Positions 40,423 through 50,613 of a stretch of 52,724 bases of DNA are shown piece after piece (position 1 is the first letter of the stretch; each line of letters begins with the position of its first letter). Source of the DNA: Deltaproteobacteria bacterium. Lineage in GTDB: Bacteria > Myxococcota_A > UBA9160 > UBA6930. Both the position numbers and the translations under genes were made by a program. A model generated the notes under the pieces. That model searched no databases, was not told where the DNA came from, and saw only the letters and a program-made list of their open reading frames with translations. The stretch is from assembly GCA_029261815.1 (NCBI GenBank), contig JAJDAQ010000032.1, positions 1 through 52,724 on the forward strand, in the 5' to 3' direction.

Positions 40423-41151
40423 ATGTCCAACGAAAAGCACGAAGATGTCCTGGTCCGCATGTCGAAAACTGGCGCCGAAGGCTCCGTCCCGGTTCCGGCT
40501 GCGACCGTGATCCTGCTGCGGGACCACAGCAACGGGCTCGAGACGCTGATGCTGAAGAAGACCTCCAAGATCGCCTTCGGCGGGATGTGGGTCTTTCCCG
40601 GGGGCCGCGTGGACCCTGCGGATGCCCACGGGCTGGCCGACGATGACGACCTCGGGGCGGCACGCGTCGCCGCCGCGCGCGAGGCCGCGGAAGAAGCTTC
40701 GCTCCACGTGGATTCAGGCGCACTGGTTCCGTTCTCCCACTGGACGCCGCCGCCGGTCCAGCCGCGCAGGTTCATCACATGGTTCTTCGTTGCGAGCGCG
40801 CCGGCGTCCCAGGTGGTCATCGACGATGGCGAGATCCGAGATCACGAATGGATGACGCCGGAGACCGCGTTGGCCAAACGCGACGCGGGTGAGATCGAGA
40901 TCGCGCCGCCGACCTACGTGAGTCTCTTCGAACTGGCACGGTGGAGATCCGTCACGGAAGCATTGGAGGCTGCGGCAGCACGGCCGCCTGAGCGCTTCGC
41001 GACCCAGATCGCGGTCCAGGCCGAAGGGCCGGTCGCTCTGTGGCACGGTGACGCAGGCTGGGAGGCGGGAGATGTCGCCGCGGCCGGGCCGCGTCATCGG
41101 CTGACCATGGTCAAGGGTGGCGTCTGGTCCTACGAGCGCCACGACGGTTAG
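40423..41151 (+). CDS. Nudix hydrolase, NUDT7/19-like
   Basis: 242 residues. The Nudix helix is seen in VAAAREAAEEASLHVD, fitting REUxEExGU, with the upstream GGMWVFPGGRVD strand. The domain starts near residue 25 (VPAATVILLRDHSNGLETLML). NUDT19-like members hydrolyse CoA and acyl-CoA thioesters; that would suit the many CoA-dependent genes here, but the substrate is not established. The last 90 residues resemble the C-terminal half of NUDT19-type proteins (APPTYVSLFELARWRSVTEAL). A terminator hairpin lies 19 bases after the stop. Confidence 0.88.
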   Translation: MSNEKHEDVLVRMSKTGAEGSVPVPAATVILLRDHSNGLETLMLKKTSKIAFGGMWVFPGGRVDPADAHGLADDDDLGAARVAAAREAAEEASLHVDSGALVPFSHWTPPPVQPRRFITWFFVASAPASQVVIDDGEIRDHEWMTPETALAKRDAGEIEIAPPTYVSLFELARWRSVTEALEAAAARPPERFATQIAVQAEGPVALWHGDAGWEAGDVAAAGPRHRLTMVKGGVWSYERHDG

Positions 41152-41169
41152 GCGCGCCCCCAACGCAGA

Positions 41170-41200
41170 ACCGCCCGCATCGCAGGGCGACGCGGGCGGT
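41170..41200. terminator. Bidirectional terminator-like hairpin
   Basis: A perfect 9-bp stem (ACCGCCCGC at 41170-41178, GCGGGCGGT at 41192-41200) with a 13-base loop sits between the converging Nudix and thiolase genes. There is no clear T-run on the plus side; on the minus side TTCTGCGTT follows. It probably serves the thiolase transcript. Confidence 0.55.
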
Positions 41201-41223
41201 CAGGTCTGGGCTCCGGAGCCGGG

Positions 41224-42405
<1,182 letters not shown>

Positions 42406-42578
42406 CTGCGCATCTCCTTGATGTGGATGGGGGTCGTTGGGCACTAGGGCCCAGGTGGCCATGACAGGCCCGGCTCGGCAGGTTAGCGCTACCGGCCCGA
42501 ACATGCGCCTCCGGCTCGGTGACGCGCAACGAGCACGCAGCTGGCGGTCGCGACGTTGTTCAGACCGCGTTTCAGCGC

Positions 42579-44057
42579 CTAGGCGCTGGCGCCAGCGATG
42601 CCATCGCTCTTGCGGCTGAAGGACATGACTCCGTCATCGACCGACTTGTAGGACAGTGCCGCCAGGTCGAGCACGTAGTTCTGGTTGAGCTTCCACGGTG
42701 CCTTCGTGCCCTGCTGGGGCATCTTGTGGAGCGAGCGTTGGATGTAGCCCGACGAGAAGTCGACCCAGGGTTCGACATCGACAGTGCCGTCGCTGCGGGG
42801 AACGCACTGGTCGTAGCCATGCTGCTTCATGTGGTTGAGCAGGCGGCACAGGTACTCGGCGGTCAGGTCGCACTTCAACGTCCACGACGCGTTCGTGTAG
42901 CCCATGGCCCAGGCCAGGTTCGGGATGTCGCTCAGCATCATGCCCTTGTAGGTCATGCCCTGGGTCGGGTCGATGGCTTCGCCGTCGACCGTGATCGCCA
43001 GGTCGCTCAGGAACTGCACGTCGAGGCCCGTGGCGGTCACGACCAGGTCGGCTTCGAGTTCGTCGCCCGACTTCAGCCGGATTCCCTTCTCGGTGAAGGT
43101 GTCGATGTGGTCGGTCACGACCGAGGCACTTCCATCGCGGATCGCGTCGAAGAGATCACCGTTCGGGACGAGGCACATCCGCTGGTCCCACGGGTTGTAG
43201 GTCGGCGTGAAGTGCGTGGCCACGTCATAGTCGTCGCCGAGTTGCTTGCGCACCTGCTCGAGGATGAACGACTTCATCTTCTCAGGCTTCTTCTTCGAAT
43301 AGCGATAGATGAAGATGCCGCCGAGGATGTTCTTCCAGCGGGTGATGGCGTAGGCCAGCTTCGCGGGCAGGCGAGCGTTCATCCAGTTCGCCATGCCGTC
43401 TTCTTCCGGACGCGACACGACGTAGGTGGGCGAGCGCTGCAGCATCGTGACGTGAGCCGCTTCCTTTGCGAGCTCAGGCACCAGCGTGACCGCAGTCGCG
43501 CCACTTCCAATGACGACCACCCGTTGGCCCGCATAACCAATGTCTGGCGACCATTTCTGCGGGTGGACGATCTGGCCGGCAAAGTTCTCGATGCCCGGAA
43601 AGTCAGGGGTGTAGCCGGCTTCGTAGTTGTAGTAGCCGCTGCACATATAGAGGAAGCCGCACGTGACTTGCACGGTCTCGCCGTTGTCCCCGACCTGGGC
43701 ATCGACGGTCCAGCGCGCGTCTTCGCTCGACCAGGAGGCCCGCTTCACCATGTGCTGGTACCGGATCTTGTCGGCCACGCCGTACTCGTTCGCGGTGTCC
43801 TTCAGGTAGGACAGGATCGACGGGCCATCGGCGATCGCCTTTGCGTCGGTCCACGGTTTGAACGAGAAGCCGAGCGTGTACATGTCCGAGTCCGAGCGGA
43901 TGCCCGGGTACTGGAACAGGTCCCAGGTGCCACCGAGGCGTTCACGCCCTTCGAAGATGGCGTAGGATCGGTCGGGGCAGTGCTTCTGGAGGTGCACGCC
44001 GGCGCCGATGCCGGAGATGCCGGCGCCAACGACGAGCACGTCGAAATGTTCTTGCAT
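42579..44057 (-). CDS. FAD-dependent monooxygenase, EthA/Baeyer-Villiger type
   Basis: 492 residues. N-terminal [10 protein letters not shown] (FAD), then [30 protein letters not shown], which is typical of EthA-like enzymes; the Baeyer-Villiger fingerprint is present as [14 protein letters not shown]; the NADPH motif is [14 protein letters not shown] near residue 190. EthA-type proteins oxidise ketones and thioamides using NADPH and O2. Start ATG 44057 has a purine-rich stretch. The stop lies inside a 16-bp perfect palindrome (42573-42588). Same strand as an FMN reductase upstream (69-base gap) and a thiolase downstream. Confidence 0.93.
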   Translation of the reverse strand: MQEHFDVLVVGAGISGIGAGVHLQKHCPDRSYAIFEGRERLGGTWDLFQYPGIRSDSDMYTLGFSFKPWTDAKAIADGPSILSYLKDTANEYGVADKIRYQHMVKRASWSSEDARWTVDAQVGDNGETVQVTCGFLYMCSGYYNYEAGYTPDFPGIENFAGQIVHPQKWSPDIGYAGQRVVVIGSGATAVTLVPELAKEAAHVTMLQRSPTYVVSRPEEDGMANWMNARLPAKLAYAITRWKNILGGIFIYRYSKKKPEKMKSFILEQVRKQLGDDYDVATHFTPTYNPWDQRMCLVPNGDLFDAIRDGSASVVTDHIDTFTEKGIRLKSGDELEADLVVTATGLDVQFLSDLAITVDGEAIDPTQGMTYKGMMLSDIPNLAWAMGYTNASWTLKCDLTAEYLCRLLNHMKQHGYDQCVPRSDGTVDVEPWVDFSSGYIQRSLHKMPQQGTKAPWKLNQNYVLDLAALSYKSVDDGVMSFSRKSDGIAGASA

Positions 44058-44126
44058 GGGGTCCTCGGAGCGCGCGAGATCGCGCGGGACAATGCCCGCG
44101 GAGTCGCTCGGAGGATGGCGAAATCT

Positions 44127-44681
44127 CTACGAATCGCCGCCCAGCGCCCGGGCCCAGGTCGTGAAGTCCTCGAGGGTCCTGGTGAGTCGTGCCTTCACGA
44201 GCTCGTCGGTCAGTGCGCCGGCCTCGTCGAATTTCTCGTGGATGGCCGGCACGTTGAATGCTGGGCCGTTGAAGATCGGCGTGAGAGTGCCGCCGAGTAC
44301 GGCCACGAGCTGCGTATGCGCCCGGACGCCGCCGGTGGGCGCAATCGACTGCGAGATCACCAATGCGGGCTTGTTCTTGAGTGGTGACCGATAAGCGGGC
44401 CGTGATGCCCAGTCGATGGCGTTCTTGAGCGGACCCGGGATGCCGTAGTTGAATTCAGGCGTGACGAAGAGCAGGGCGTCGGCCGCGGTGACCTGGTCGA
44501 GCAGCGTCTGCACCGCCGCAGGCTTCTCGTCGCCATCGAGATCCTGGTCATAATGGGGGAGGTCGCGTGCGTCTGTAGACGTGAACCGCGTGCCGTCAGG
44601 CGCCGTGGCCTCAGCGGCGACCGCCAGCTTCCGGCTGAAGGACTCGGCACGAAGACTGCCGACGAAGGTAAGGATGTGCAT
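44127..44681 (-). CDS. NADPH-dependent FMN reductase
   Basis: 184 residues, flavodoxin fold. GSLRAESFSRKLA is the FMN-phosphate loop, TPEFNYGIPGPLKNAIDWASRP contains the conserved YNxxxP-type flavin-isoalloxazine motif, and PTGGVRAHTQL is the third flavin contact. It reduces FMN or a quinone/azo substrate with NADPH. It heads a same-strand run with the EthA-like monooxygenase, though such monooxygenases carry their own reductase function and do not need it. It diverges from the PhyH dioxygenase gene with 46 bases between them. Confidence 0.92.
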   Translation of the reverse strand: MHILTFVGSLRAESFSRKLAVAAEATAPDGTRFTSTDARDLPHYDQDLDGDEKPAAVQTLLDQVTAADALLFVTPEFNYGIPGPLKNAIDWASRPAYRSPLKNKPALVISQSIAPTGGVRAHTQLVAVLGGTLTPIFNGPAFNVPAIHEKFDEAGALTDELVKARLTRTLEDFTTWARALGGDS

Positions 44682-44727
44682 CGCGGCATTCTGGCATGAA
44701 TGGCGCCGGACGACATACCCTGGGTAA

Positions 44728-45654
44728 ATGCGCGCACGCCCGCTTCGGACCCTCGAGCCTGACGAGATCTCGGCCTTTCACCGCGACGGTGCCGTCCTGG
44801 CCCGCCAGGTCTTGCCGCCAGAGTGGGTGGCGTGCGTCGCCGAGGGCCTCGACGAGGCCATCGCGGCACCGGACCGAATGAGCGAAGTGCTGGATCGCGA
44901 CCTGCGGGTCGACCAGTTTCCGGCCGCGCGCGTGCCTGCGCTTCGCCGGATCATCGATGAGTCGCCGGTGGCCGAGATCGTGGCAACGGCGCTGAGGAGC
45001 CCGGTCCGTTTCTACATGGACCAGCTCTTCCATAAACCTGCAGGGTTCATTCCACCGACGCCTTGGCACCAGGACACCAGCTACTACAACATCGATGGCC
45101 ACGACGTGATCCGAGCCTGGGTTTCGCCCGATCGGATTCCGCGAAACGCGAGTCTCGAGGTGGTGCGCGGTTCGCACCGTTGGAACGTCACGTATAGCCC
45201 GCTCGCCGGGCGGGACCCGGACCGCGACGCGGATGCGAAGCAGGAACTCGAATCGGCCGAGGGTGAAACTCCTATGTTAGGCGCTGAAGCCCACGAGCGC
45301 TGGTCCTACGCGAGCGGCGTGATCGACAAGACCTTGCCCTGGGTGCCCAATATCGAACGCCACCGCGATTCCTACGACATCCTCGGTTGGACGTTCGAGC
45401 CCGGCGACGTTCTGCTCTTTCACGGAAACATTCTGCACTCTGCGCGTGGTGACGTGGAGATGGAGACGCCGCGGCGTTCGCATGCCTCGCTCTGGGCGGG
45501 CCGCGACGTGCGTTATCGCCATCGTCCCGGGCAGGTGATCCCGGATCCTGTCGCGCTCTACGCACACAATCCCAAAACAGGTCAGTCACTCGCCGACTTC
45601 CCCGACGTCTTTCCGCTGGCGTTCGACCCGGAAGGCGCCGTAGCTAGGCGTTAG
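44728..45654 (+). CDS. Phytanoyl-CoA dioxygenase family protein (PhyH)
   Basis: 308 residues, Fe(II)/2-oxoglutarate oxygenase. The HxD is in TPWHQDTSYYN near residue 113, and the distal His in LLFHGNILHSARG with the 2-oxoglutarate arginine in PRRSHASLW. PhyH-type enzymes hydroxylate the alpha or nearby carbon of acyl-CoAs or other substrates; the actual target is unknown. The start ATG 44728 has a weak ribosome-binding site. It ends 6 bases before a convergent SnoaL-like gene. Confidence 0.92.
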   Translation: MRARPLRTLEPDEISAFHRDGAVLARQVLPPEWVACVAEGLDEAIAAPDRMSEVLDRDLRVDQFPAARVPALRRIIDESPVAEIVATALRSPVRFYMDQLFHKPAGFIPPTPWHQDTSYYNIDGHDVIRAWVSPDRIPRNASLEVVRGSHRWNVTYSPLAGRDPDRDADAKQELESAEGETPMLGAEAHERWSYASGVIDKTLPWVPNIERHRDSYDILGWTFEPGDVLLFHGNILHSARGDVEMETPRRSHASLWAGRDVRYRHRPGQVIPDPVALYAHNPKTGQSLADFPDVFPLAFDPEGAVARR

Positions 45655-45660
45655 GCGGCT

Positions 45661-46164
45661 CTACTTGGCCAAGTGGGCCCAGGCGGCGGGCAGCGAGACA
45701 TCCCGGTTCGGCCGCTTGGGGGGCATGTTGAAAGTCTCCGGCGGTTTCCACTGCATCCCGCGCAGGCTCTCGTTGACCTGGCCCATGTTCAGCAGGTCGA
45801 GGCTGTAACAGAAGCGGCCATCGCCGGCGTAGTAGAGGATGGACAGTCCGGGCACGCTCCAGAGCGAGCCGTCTTCCTTCTCGCCCATGACCTGGTCCCA
45901 CTGGCTGATCAGGCGGTGCCCCTCGGCCATGGTCCAGTTCTCGGGCGTCGACCAACCGTGGCCCGTCAGACCCGCCATCGACTTCTCGAAGAATGCACGA
46001 ATGCCGTCCTGCGTCTCGATACGGCCCCAGGCGGGGTCGATGTAGACGCCATCCTCCGTGAAGAAGTCCGCGAGCTGCGACCACTCGGCGTCGCCGCCGT
46101 CGATCTTGTCGCGCAGCGCGACGAAGCGGTCATAGGTGGCCTTGGCTTCGGCTTCGATCGACAT
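45661..46164 (-). CDS. SnoaL-like (NTF2 fold) protein
   Basis: 167 residues. ATYDRFVALRDKIDGGDAEWSQLADFFTEDGVYIDPAWGRIETQDGIRAFFEKSM is a characteristic SnoaL/NTF2 opening, and GRFCYSLDLLNMGQVNESLR is a later strand. Start ATG 46164 has AGGAGA 7 bases upstream. It is 10 bases downstream of the GFA gene on the same strand, so they probably form a transcription unit. Function unknown; a small-molecule isomerase or hydrolase is usual for the fold. Confidence 0.87.
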   Translation of the reverse strand: MSIEAEAKATYDRFVALRDKIDGGDAEWSQLADFFTEDGVYIDPAWGRIETQDGIRAFFEKSMAGLTGHGWSTPENWTMAEGHRLISQWDQVMGEKEDGSLWSVPGLSILYYAGDGRFCYSLDLLNMGQVNESLRGMQWKPPETFNMPPKRPNRDVSLPAAWAHLAK

Positions 46165-46174
46165 CTTGGCTCTC

Positions 46175-46597
46175 CTAATCGATCACGGGGGAGCCGGGGC
46201 CGCGCTCGAAGAGCGTCACGCCGTCCGGCACGTGGTGGAAGGCCTGTTTGTCGATGCCGAAGATGGCCATCTCGGGGGTTCCGAACGCCGACGGGTCATC
46301 CAGTACGCCGGCCTTGAGCATCAACATCCCAGGCATGCCCTCGCCCTTGGCGAGGATGTGGGTGCCGCAGTTCCCGCAGAACTCGCGGGTAACAGGGGCT
46401 TCTAGATCGCTGCGCCGAAACGCCGCGGGCTCGCCCTTGGTGTAGGAGAATCCTGCCGCCATCAAGCCCATGACGTAGTTCACACCGCCGCCCGAGATGT
46501 ACTGGCACTCGCGGCAGTGACATTGACCCTTGAATGCGGCGTCGCCTTCGTACGAGAAGCGCAAGTCGCCGCAGTAGCATCCACCTTCGATCGCCAT
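46175..46597 (-). CDS. GFA (glutathione-dependent formaldehyde-activating-like) family protein
   Basis: 140 residues with the zinc-binding cysteine set: CYCG near residue 8, CHCREC near 28 and CGNCGTH near residue 74, all in the expected spacing for the GFA/CENP-V fold. The ATG at 46597 has an AGGAGG 9 bases upstream; the longer frame is not coding. The family name comes from glutathione-dependent formaldehyde activation, but most members have other or unknown thiol chemistry. It is followed by a SnoaL-like gene and diverges from an acyl-CoA dehydrogenase gene. Confidence 0.92.
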   Translation of the reverse strand: MAIEGGCYCGDLRFSYEGDAAFKGQCHCRECQYISGGGVNYVMGLMAAGFSYTKGEPAAFRRSDLEAPVTREFCGNCGTHILAKGEGMPGMLMLKAGVLDDPSAFGTPEMAIFGIDKQAFHHVPDGVTLFERGPGSPVID

Positions 46598-46618
46598 GGC
46601 GTTTCCTCCTGGTTGGCT

Positions 46619-46634
46619 GGTACGGGAACGTACC
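46619..46634. promoter_or_regulatory. 16-bp inverted repeat, operator candidate
   Basis: GGTACG (46619-46624), spacer GGAA, CGTACC (46629-46634): a perfect 6+4+6 dyad in the 190-base divergent gap between the GFA gene and the acyl-CoA dehydrogenase gene. The geometry fits a TetR-type repressor half-site pair. No -10/-35 boxes were confidently located. Confidence 0.5.
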
Positions 46635-46787
46635 GTGGCCGCGCGACAGCCGCCGACGGCAGAGATTTCGGCAGCGTGCGTGTCATGACGCCCGAGGTCG
46701 CGTATCGTCAGTGTCCGAACGAATGCAACCCGAACCCCGGGCGGCCGCCTCTTCAACCGCGCGCCGCTCGCACAGGGAGAAAACGAC

Positions 46788-48116
46788 GTGGCGGGTATGG
46801 AAGATCGTGTGGAGATGTTCGACCTCCGGATGTCCGAGAAGGCGCGGCCCCTCTTTGACCGGGTCGTGGAGTTCATCGAGAAGGAAGTGAAGCCGATCAC
46901 GGACGAGTTCTTCCAGCTCGGCCAGGGGCTAGAGGACCGCTGGTCCTATCACCCGCGTCAGCTCGAACTCCTCGACGGTGCGAAGGCCAAGGCGCGTGAA
47001 GCCGGGCTCTGGAACTTCTTCCTGCCGGACGCCGAGACTGGCGAAGGCCTCTCGAACCTCGACTACGCCTACATCGCGACCGAGCTCGGAAAGAACCCGC
47101 TCGCGTCGGAGTGCCTGAACTGCGCCGCGCCCGATACCGGCAACATGGAAGTCCTCGAGCGCGTCGGTACTCCGGAACAGAAGAAGCAGTGGCTGGAGCC
47201 GCTGCTCCGTGGCGAGATCCGCTCCGCGTACGCGATGACGGAGCCCGACGTGGCATCTTCGGACGCCAAGAACGTGGCCTGCCGCGCCGTGCTCGACGGA
47301 GACGAGTGGGTCATCGACGGCGAGAAATACTACATCTCGGGCGCTGGCGACCCGCGTTGCAAGATCATGATCTGCATGGTGCAGACGGACCCCGACGGTG
47401 CGCCGCACCTGCGTCAGTCCCAGATCCTGGTGCCGATGGACCACCCCGGCGTCGAGATCCTCGGACCGATGCACGTGTTCGGCCAGGACGATGCGCCCCA
47501 CGGCCACATGCACCTGCGCTTCACCAACTGCCGCGTCCCGAAGGAGAACATCCTCCTCGGCGAGGGCCGCGGTTTCGAGATCTCGCAGGTTCGGCTCGGA
47601 CCGGGCCGGATCCATCACTGCATGCGTTCGATCGGTGCGGCCGAACGCGCGATCGAAATGATGGCCAAGCGCGGCCTGACCCGGGACGCGTTCGGCAAGA
47701 AGATCGCGACACTGGGCAAGAACACCGAAGACCTCGCGAAGTGCCGCATCGAGATCGAGTCGATGCGCATGATGGTGCTGAAGGCCGCGAAGGCGATGGA
47801 CGTGCTCGGGAACGCCGAGGCCCGCGTCTGGGTCAGCGCCGTCAAGGCGATGGTGCCGGTACGCGTTTGCGAGATCATCGACAAGGCCATCCAGGTGCAC
47901 GGCGCGACCGGCGTCTCGCAATGGACGCCGCTCGCGGGCATGTACGCGAGCCAGCGAACGTTGCGCCTCGCCGACGGCCCGGACGAAGTGCACTGGTTCG
48001 TCGTGGGTCGGGCAGAGCTGGCGCGCTGGTCCGAGGACGACGCGACGGGCTACAACCCGAAGGAAGCCTATCTCGACAAGGCTTCGACCGAGGGCGGGAT
48101 GTTCACCGGCCCGTAG
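46788..48116 (+). CDS. Acyl-CoA dehydrogenase, ACAD10/11-like
   Basis: 442 residues. FAD and substrate motifs: AMTEPDVASSDAKN and WVIDGEKYYISGAGDPRC in the middle domain, then KIATLGKNTEDLAKCRIEIES. The C-terminal GATGVSQWTPLAGMYASQRTLRLADGPDEVHW matches the ACAD10/11 and related long-chain family. GTG 46788 is preferred because GGGAGA lies 7 bases before it; an in-frame ATG is 9 bases later. In animals and some bacteria this fold works with an APH-type kinase on 4-hydroxyacyl-CoAs; an APH-type gene exists at 21144 of this window, but far away. Confidence 0.93.
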   Translation: MAGMEDRVEMFDLRMSEKARPLFDRVVEFIEKEVKPITDEFFQLGQGLEDRWSYHPRQLELLDGAKAKAREAGLWNFFLPDAETGEGLSNLDYAYIATELGKNPLASECLNCAAPDTGNMEVLERVGTPEQKKQWLEPLLRGEIRSAYAMTEPDVASSDAKNVACRAVLDGDEWVIDGEKYYISGAGDPRCKIMICMVQTDPDGAPHLRQSQILVPMDHPGVEILGPMHVFGQDDAPHGHMHLRFTNCRVPKENILLGEGRGFEISQVRLGPGRIHHCMRSIGAAERAIEMMAKRGLTRDAFGKKIATLGKNTEDLAKCRIEIESMRMMVLKAAKAMDVLGNAEARVWVSAVKAMVPVRVCEIIDKAIQVHGATGVSQWTPLAGMYASQRTLRLADGPDEVHWFVVGRAELARWSEDDATGYNPKEAYLDKASTEGGMFTGP

Positions 48117-48187
48117 GCCGCGCTTCTCTACCTGGTCCCGCACGATGTCGTCCGGCCTCTTGGGCCGGGCGATGAATGGAGTGCCTC

Positions 48188-48550
48188 ATGGGAATGGAAA
48201 CCAGCGGGAAGATCCACGCGATCTTCGACGCCCAGCAGAAGACCGAACGCTTCCGCTTGCGCGAGTTCGTCCTCGAACTCGAAGGCGGCGGGCGTTACCC
48301 GCAGTACGTGATGTTCCAGCTCACGGGCGACCGCTGCGAAGCGCTCGACGCCTTCAGCGAAGGGGACGAAGTGCGCGTCGAGTTCAGTCTGCGCGGCCGC
48401 GAGTGGAAGAGCCCGCAAGGCCAGGTCCGCTACTTCAACTCGCTCGATGTCTGGGATATCCAGGGCGGCGACGGAGCGGGAATCTCGCAGGCGAGCCCAC
48501 CTGACGACGGCTTTGCACCGCCTCCGCCGGATGACGACATCCCGTTCTAG
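48188..48550 (+). CDS. DUF3127-like OB-fold protein with SSB-like C-terminal tip
   Basis: 120 residues: an OB-fold-like core of about 85 residues (SGKIHAIFDAQQKTERFRLREFVLELEG, then QYVMFQLTGDRCEALDAFSEGDEVRVEFSLRGREW), a linker of Gly/Pro/Asp, and a C-terminus DDDIPF identical to the tip of E. coli SSB. The tip in SSB recruits replication and repair proteins. DUF3127 proteins of other phyla end in similar acidic tips. Start ATG 48188 has GGAG six bases upstream. It is the only nucleic-acid-related gene here, so its link to neighbouring lipid genes is unclear. Confidence 0.83.
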   Translation: MGMETSGKIHAIFDAQQKTERFRLREFVLELEGGGRYPQYVMFQLTGDRCEALDAFSEGDEVRVEFSLRGREWKSPQGQVRYFNSLDVWDIQGGDGAGISQASPPDDGFAPPPPDDDIPF

Positions 48551-48559
48551 GACGCGGTG

Positions 48560-49777
48560 TTAGTCGCCGGCAAGTTCCTTGGCGATCGCGCGGAAGAGTG
48601 ACAGCGTGATCTGGCCGTTCTCGAAGCCGTCCTTCTGGAAGTCGGGGTCGGCGCCGTTCTTGGCAATGACGACCCTGCGCGCCGGGTCGACGTAGATGTA
48701 CTGGCCGTACACGCCGATGCCGGTGAACTCTCCCGTCGACCCGCCCGGGATCCACCACTGGTAGCCGTAACCCATGTTGCCGCCGTGCTCTGGGGCGGGT
48801 TCGAGATGCGGAGCGTCCGGTGTGACCGAGGCGCGAACCCACTGTGCAGGAACGATCTGCTGATCGCCCCGTCGGCCGCCATTGGCGTAGAGCCAGCCGA
48901 AGCGAGCATAGTCGCGGAGGCTCGCGTTCATGCCCGCGAACGCCCATTCCATCCCGGTTCCGTCGAGCAGCAGGTATGCACTGTGCTCCATCCCGAGCGG
49001 CTTCCACAGCTTCTCGCTGGCGTACTCGGCCAATGGTCGACCCGTCGCACGGACGAGGATCTCGCCAAGTACCTGCGTGTCGACGCTCACGTAGTGCTGC
49101 ACCGTTCCGCTCTCGCGCTCGCTCTCCAGCGTCGCTGCGAAATCGAGCAGCGAACCCGACGTCATCGATGGCCCCATCCGGTTGATGTCCGAGAAGGGGT
49201 CGCCGTAGTCTTCGTTGAACCGCACGCCGGACGACATCTGCAGCACGTGTTTGATCGGTACACCGTCGTAACCGGAGCCCTCGAGCTCGGGCAGGATCTC
49301 GGAGACCGGTCGCATCAGGTCCGGAATGTGGCCTTCGTCGACCGCGATGCCGAAGAGCGCAGACACGAACGACTTGGTCACCGACCATGCAATGTGCTTC
49401 CCCGCGGCAGCGTGGCCGTTCGCATAGCGTTCGTGGACGATGGTGTCCTCGTGGAGGACGATCAGGCCGGTCGTGACGACCTCTTCGAGAAACGGATCGG
49501 TCTCGAAAGTCCTTCCGCTGTGTTCGAAGCGGGCCGGTAGCGTGTACGCGCCGCGTTCGAACGAGAGGACATCCGGTCCTGTTTCGATGGCTCGGGATCC
49601 GAACGTCTCGTCCATATGCTGGAAGTTGCGCACGATGAGGTCCGGATCGAACAGCTGGCTCGCTTGCAGCAAGCGTGAGATCTCGCCGCGATTGAGGATG
49701 GCGAGGACCGCGAGCACGGCAATCAGGGAAAGGGCGCCCCAGGTCAGCAGGCGGCCGGGTCGGATGGAAGAACCCAT
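48560..49777 (-). CDS. Membrane-anchored serine hydrolase, beta-lactamase fold
   Basis: 405 residues, with an N-terminal helix (LTWGALSLIAVLAVLAIL) as signal anchor. The nucleophile motif is S132-V-T-K135 (AWSVTKSFVSALFG), followed by QMSSGVRFNEDYGDP and YVSVDTQVLGEIL (YxN/S equivalent), and a late GIGVYGQYIYVDP. Start ATG 49777 has GAGGAG upstream. Its catalytic domain probably lies in the periplasm. EstB-type esterase or D,D-peptidase-like activity is likely; substrate undetermined. Confidence 0.9.
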   Translation of the reverse strand: MGSSIRPGRLLTWGALSLIAVLAVLAILNRGEISRLLQASQLFDPDLIVRNFQHMDETFGSRAIETGPDVLSFERGAYTLPARFEHSGRTFETDPFLEEVVTTGLIVLHEDTIVHERYANGHAAAGKHIAWSVTKSFVSALFGIAVDEGHIPDLMRPVSEILPELEGSGYDGVPIKHVLQMSSGVRFNEDYGDPFSDINRMGPSMTSGSLLDFAATLESERESGTVQHYVSVDTQVLGEILVRATGRPLAEYASEKLWKPLGMEHSAYLLLDGTGMEWAFAGMNASLRDYARFGWLYANGGRRGDQQIVPAQWVRASVTPDAPHLEPAPEHGGNMGYGYQWWIPGGSTGEFTGIGVYGQYIYVDPARRVVIAKNGADPDFQKDGFENGQITLSLFRAIAKELAGD

Positions 49778-49833
49778 GGAGTCTCCTCGAGCGTGAAGGC
49801 GTGGAAACTAGCAGCGAAGCGGCTGACCGAGGG

Positions 49834-50613
49834 TCAGCGTCGCCAGACTTCCCATTCGCTATCGGGGCCAGCCTGTAATGCACCCATCGCGACGCGGTCG
49901 ACGTCGGATTCGTCGAGCAGCGCCGCCGCGAGCGCGCGGGCGCGGTCGAGCTCCGCCGGCGTTTCCACCTTGTTGACCAAGATCGTGACGGGCGCCCCGA
50001 CGGGAGCGTTCTTTCGGCCCCCGTCGCTGGAAGCGAGGACCCGAGCCAAGCCCACTGGCGTCAGCGCGCGGGCAGCGTCGAGACCCGCCAGTCGAGCCAC
50101 GCGTTCGGGGCGGTGTGCGACGCTCTGGATCGAACCTTCGAACGCATCGATGCCAACAACGATGACGAGATGATCGGTTCCCAGCGGCAGGACGGGCTCG
50201 TGTTCGGCCGGCGCCTTGACCGGCAGCATGCGAGATCCGTCGGCTTCGACGACCACGAAGTCGACGTCGCCCCGGCGGAGCCATTCCTGCGGGAGTTCGG
50301 GCGAGACCCCGACGGCCCGCTCGCCCTCGATGCCGCCGATGATCAGGAGCGTCTTGTCGTCCGCGGAGAGCCGCGCGCCGATGTCTCCGTCCTCGGTACT
50401 GAACCAGGCCGGAGCGAGGTCGCGCTGGGCGGCGAAGATGCGCGTCGTCGTCGTCAGGACGGTGCGACCCGGAAGTGCGCGGCCGAGGGCGAACAACAGA
50501 TGACTCTTGCCGCCGCCGCCGACCACCGCAATCAGGGCCGATGCGTCACGTACGCCGACGGCTTCGACGAGCCCGTGCACGTGCTCCTGTTGCACCGGAT
50601 TGGCCGTCGTCAC
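49834..50613 (-). CDS. YqeC-like P-loop protein (putative molybdoenzyme maturation)
   Basis: 259 residues. The start GTG 50613 overlaps the formate dehydrogenase stop in GTGA; no earlier start makes sense. A P-loop reads VVGGGGKSHLLFALG (residues 31-45), with VLTTTTRIFA, LIIGGIEG, VVVEADGSRMLPVKAPAEHEP and LVNKVE, which match the YqeC family. YqeC is associated with selenium-dependent molybdenum hydroxylases; here it follows a cysteine-type enzyme instead. Coupling by overlap suggests it helps mature or insert the cofactor of that enzyme. Confidence 0.83.
   Translation of the reverse strand: MTTANPVQQEHVHGLVEAVGVRDASALIAVVGGGGKSHLLFALGRALPGRTVLTTTTRIFAAQRDLAPAWFSTEDGDIGARLSADDKTLLIIGGIEGERAVGVSPELPQEWLRRGDVDFVVVEADGSRMLPVKAPAEHEPVLPLGTDHLVIVVGIDAFEGSIQSVAHRPERVARLAGLDAARALTPVGLARVLASSDGGRKNAPVGAPVTILVNKVETPAELDRARALAAALLDESDVDRVAMGALQAGPDSEWEVWRR

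Noticed and set aside
42573..42588. Perfect palindrome CAGCGCCTAGGCGCTG at the end of the EthA-like gene
   Set aside because: It includes the stop codon and extends from the last codons; with no T-run and no matching copy elsewhere, I cannot call it a terminator or an element end.
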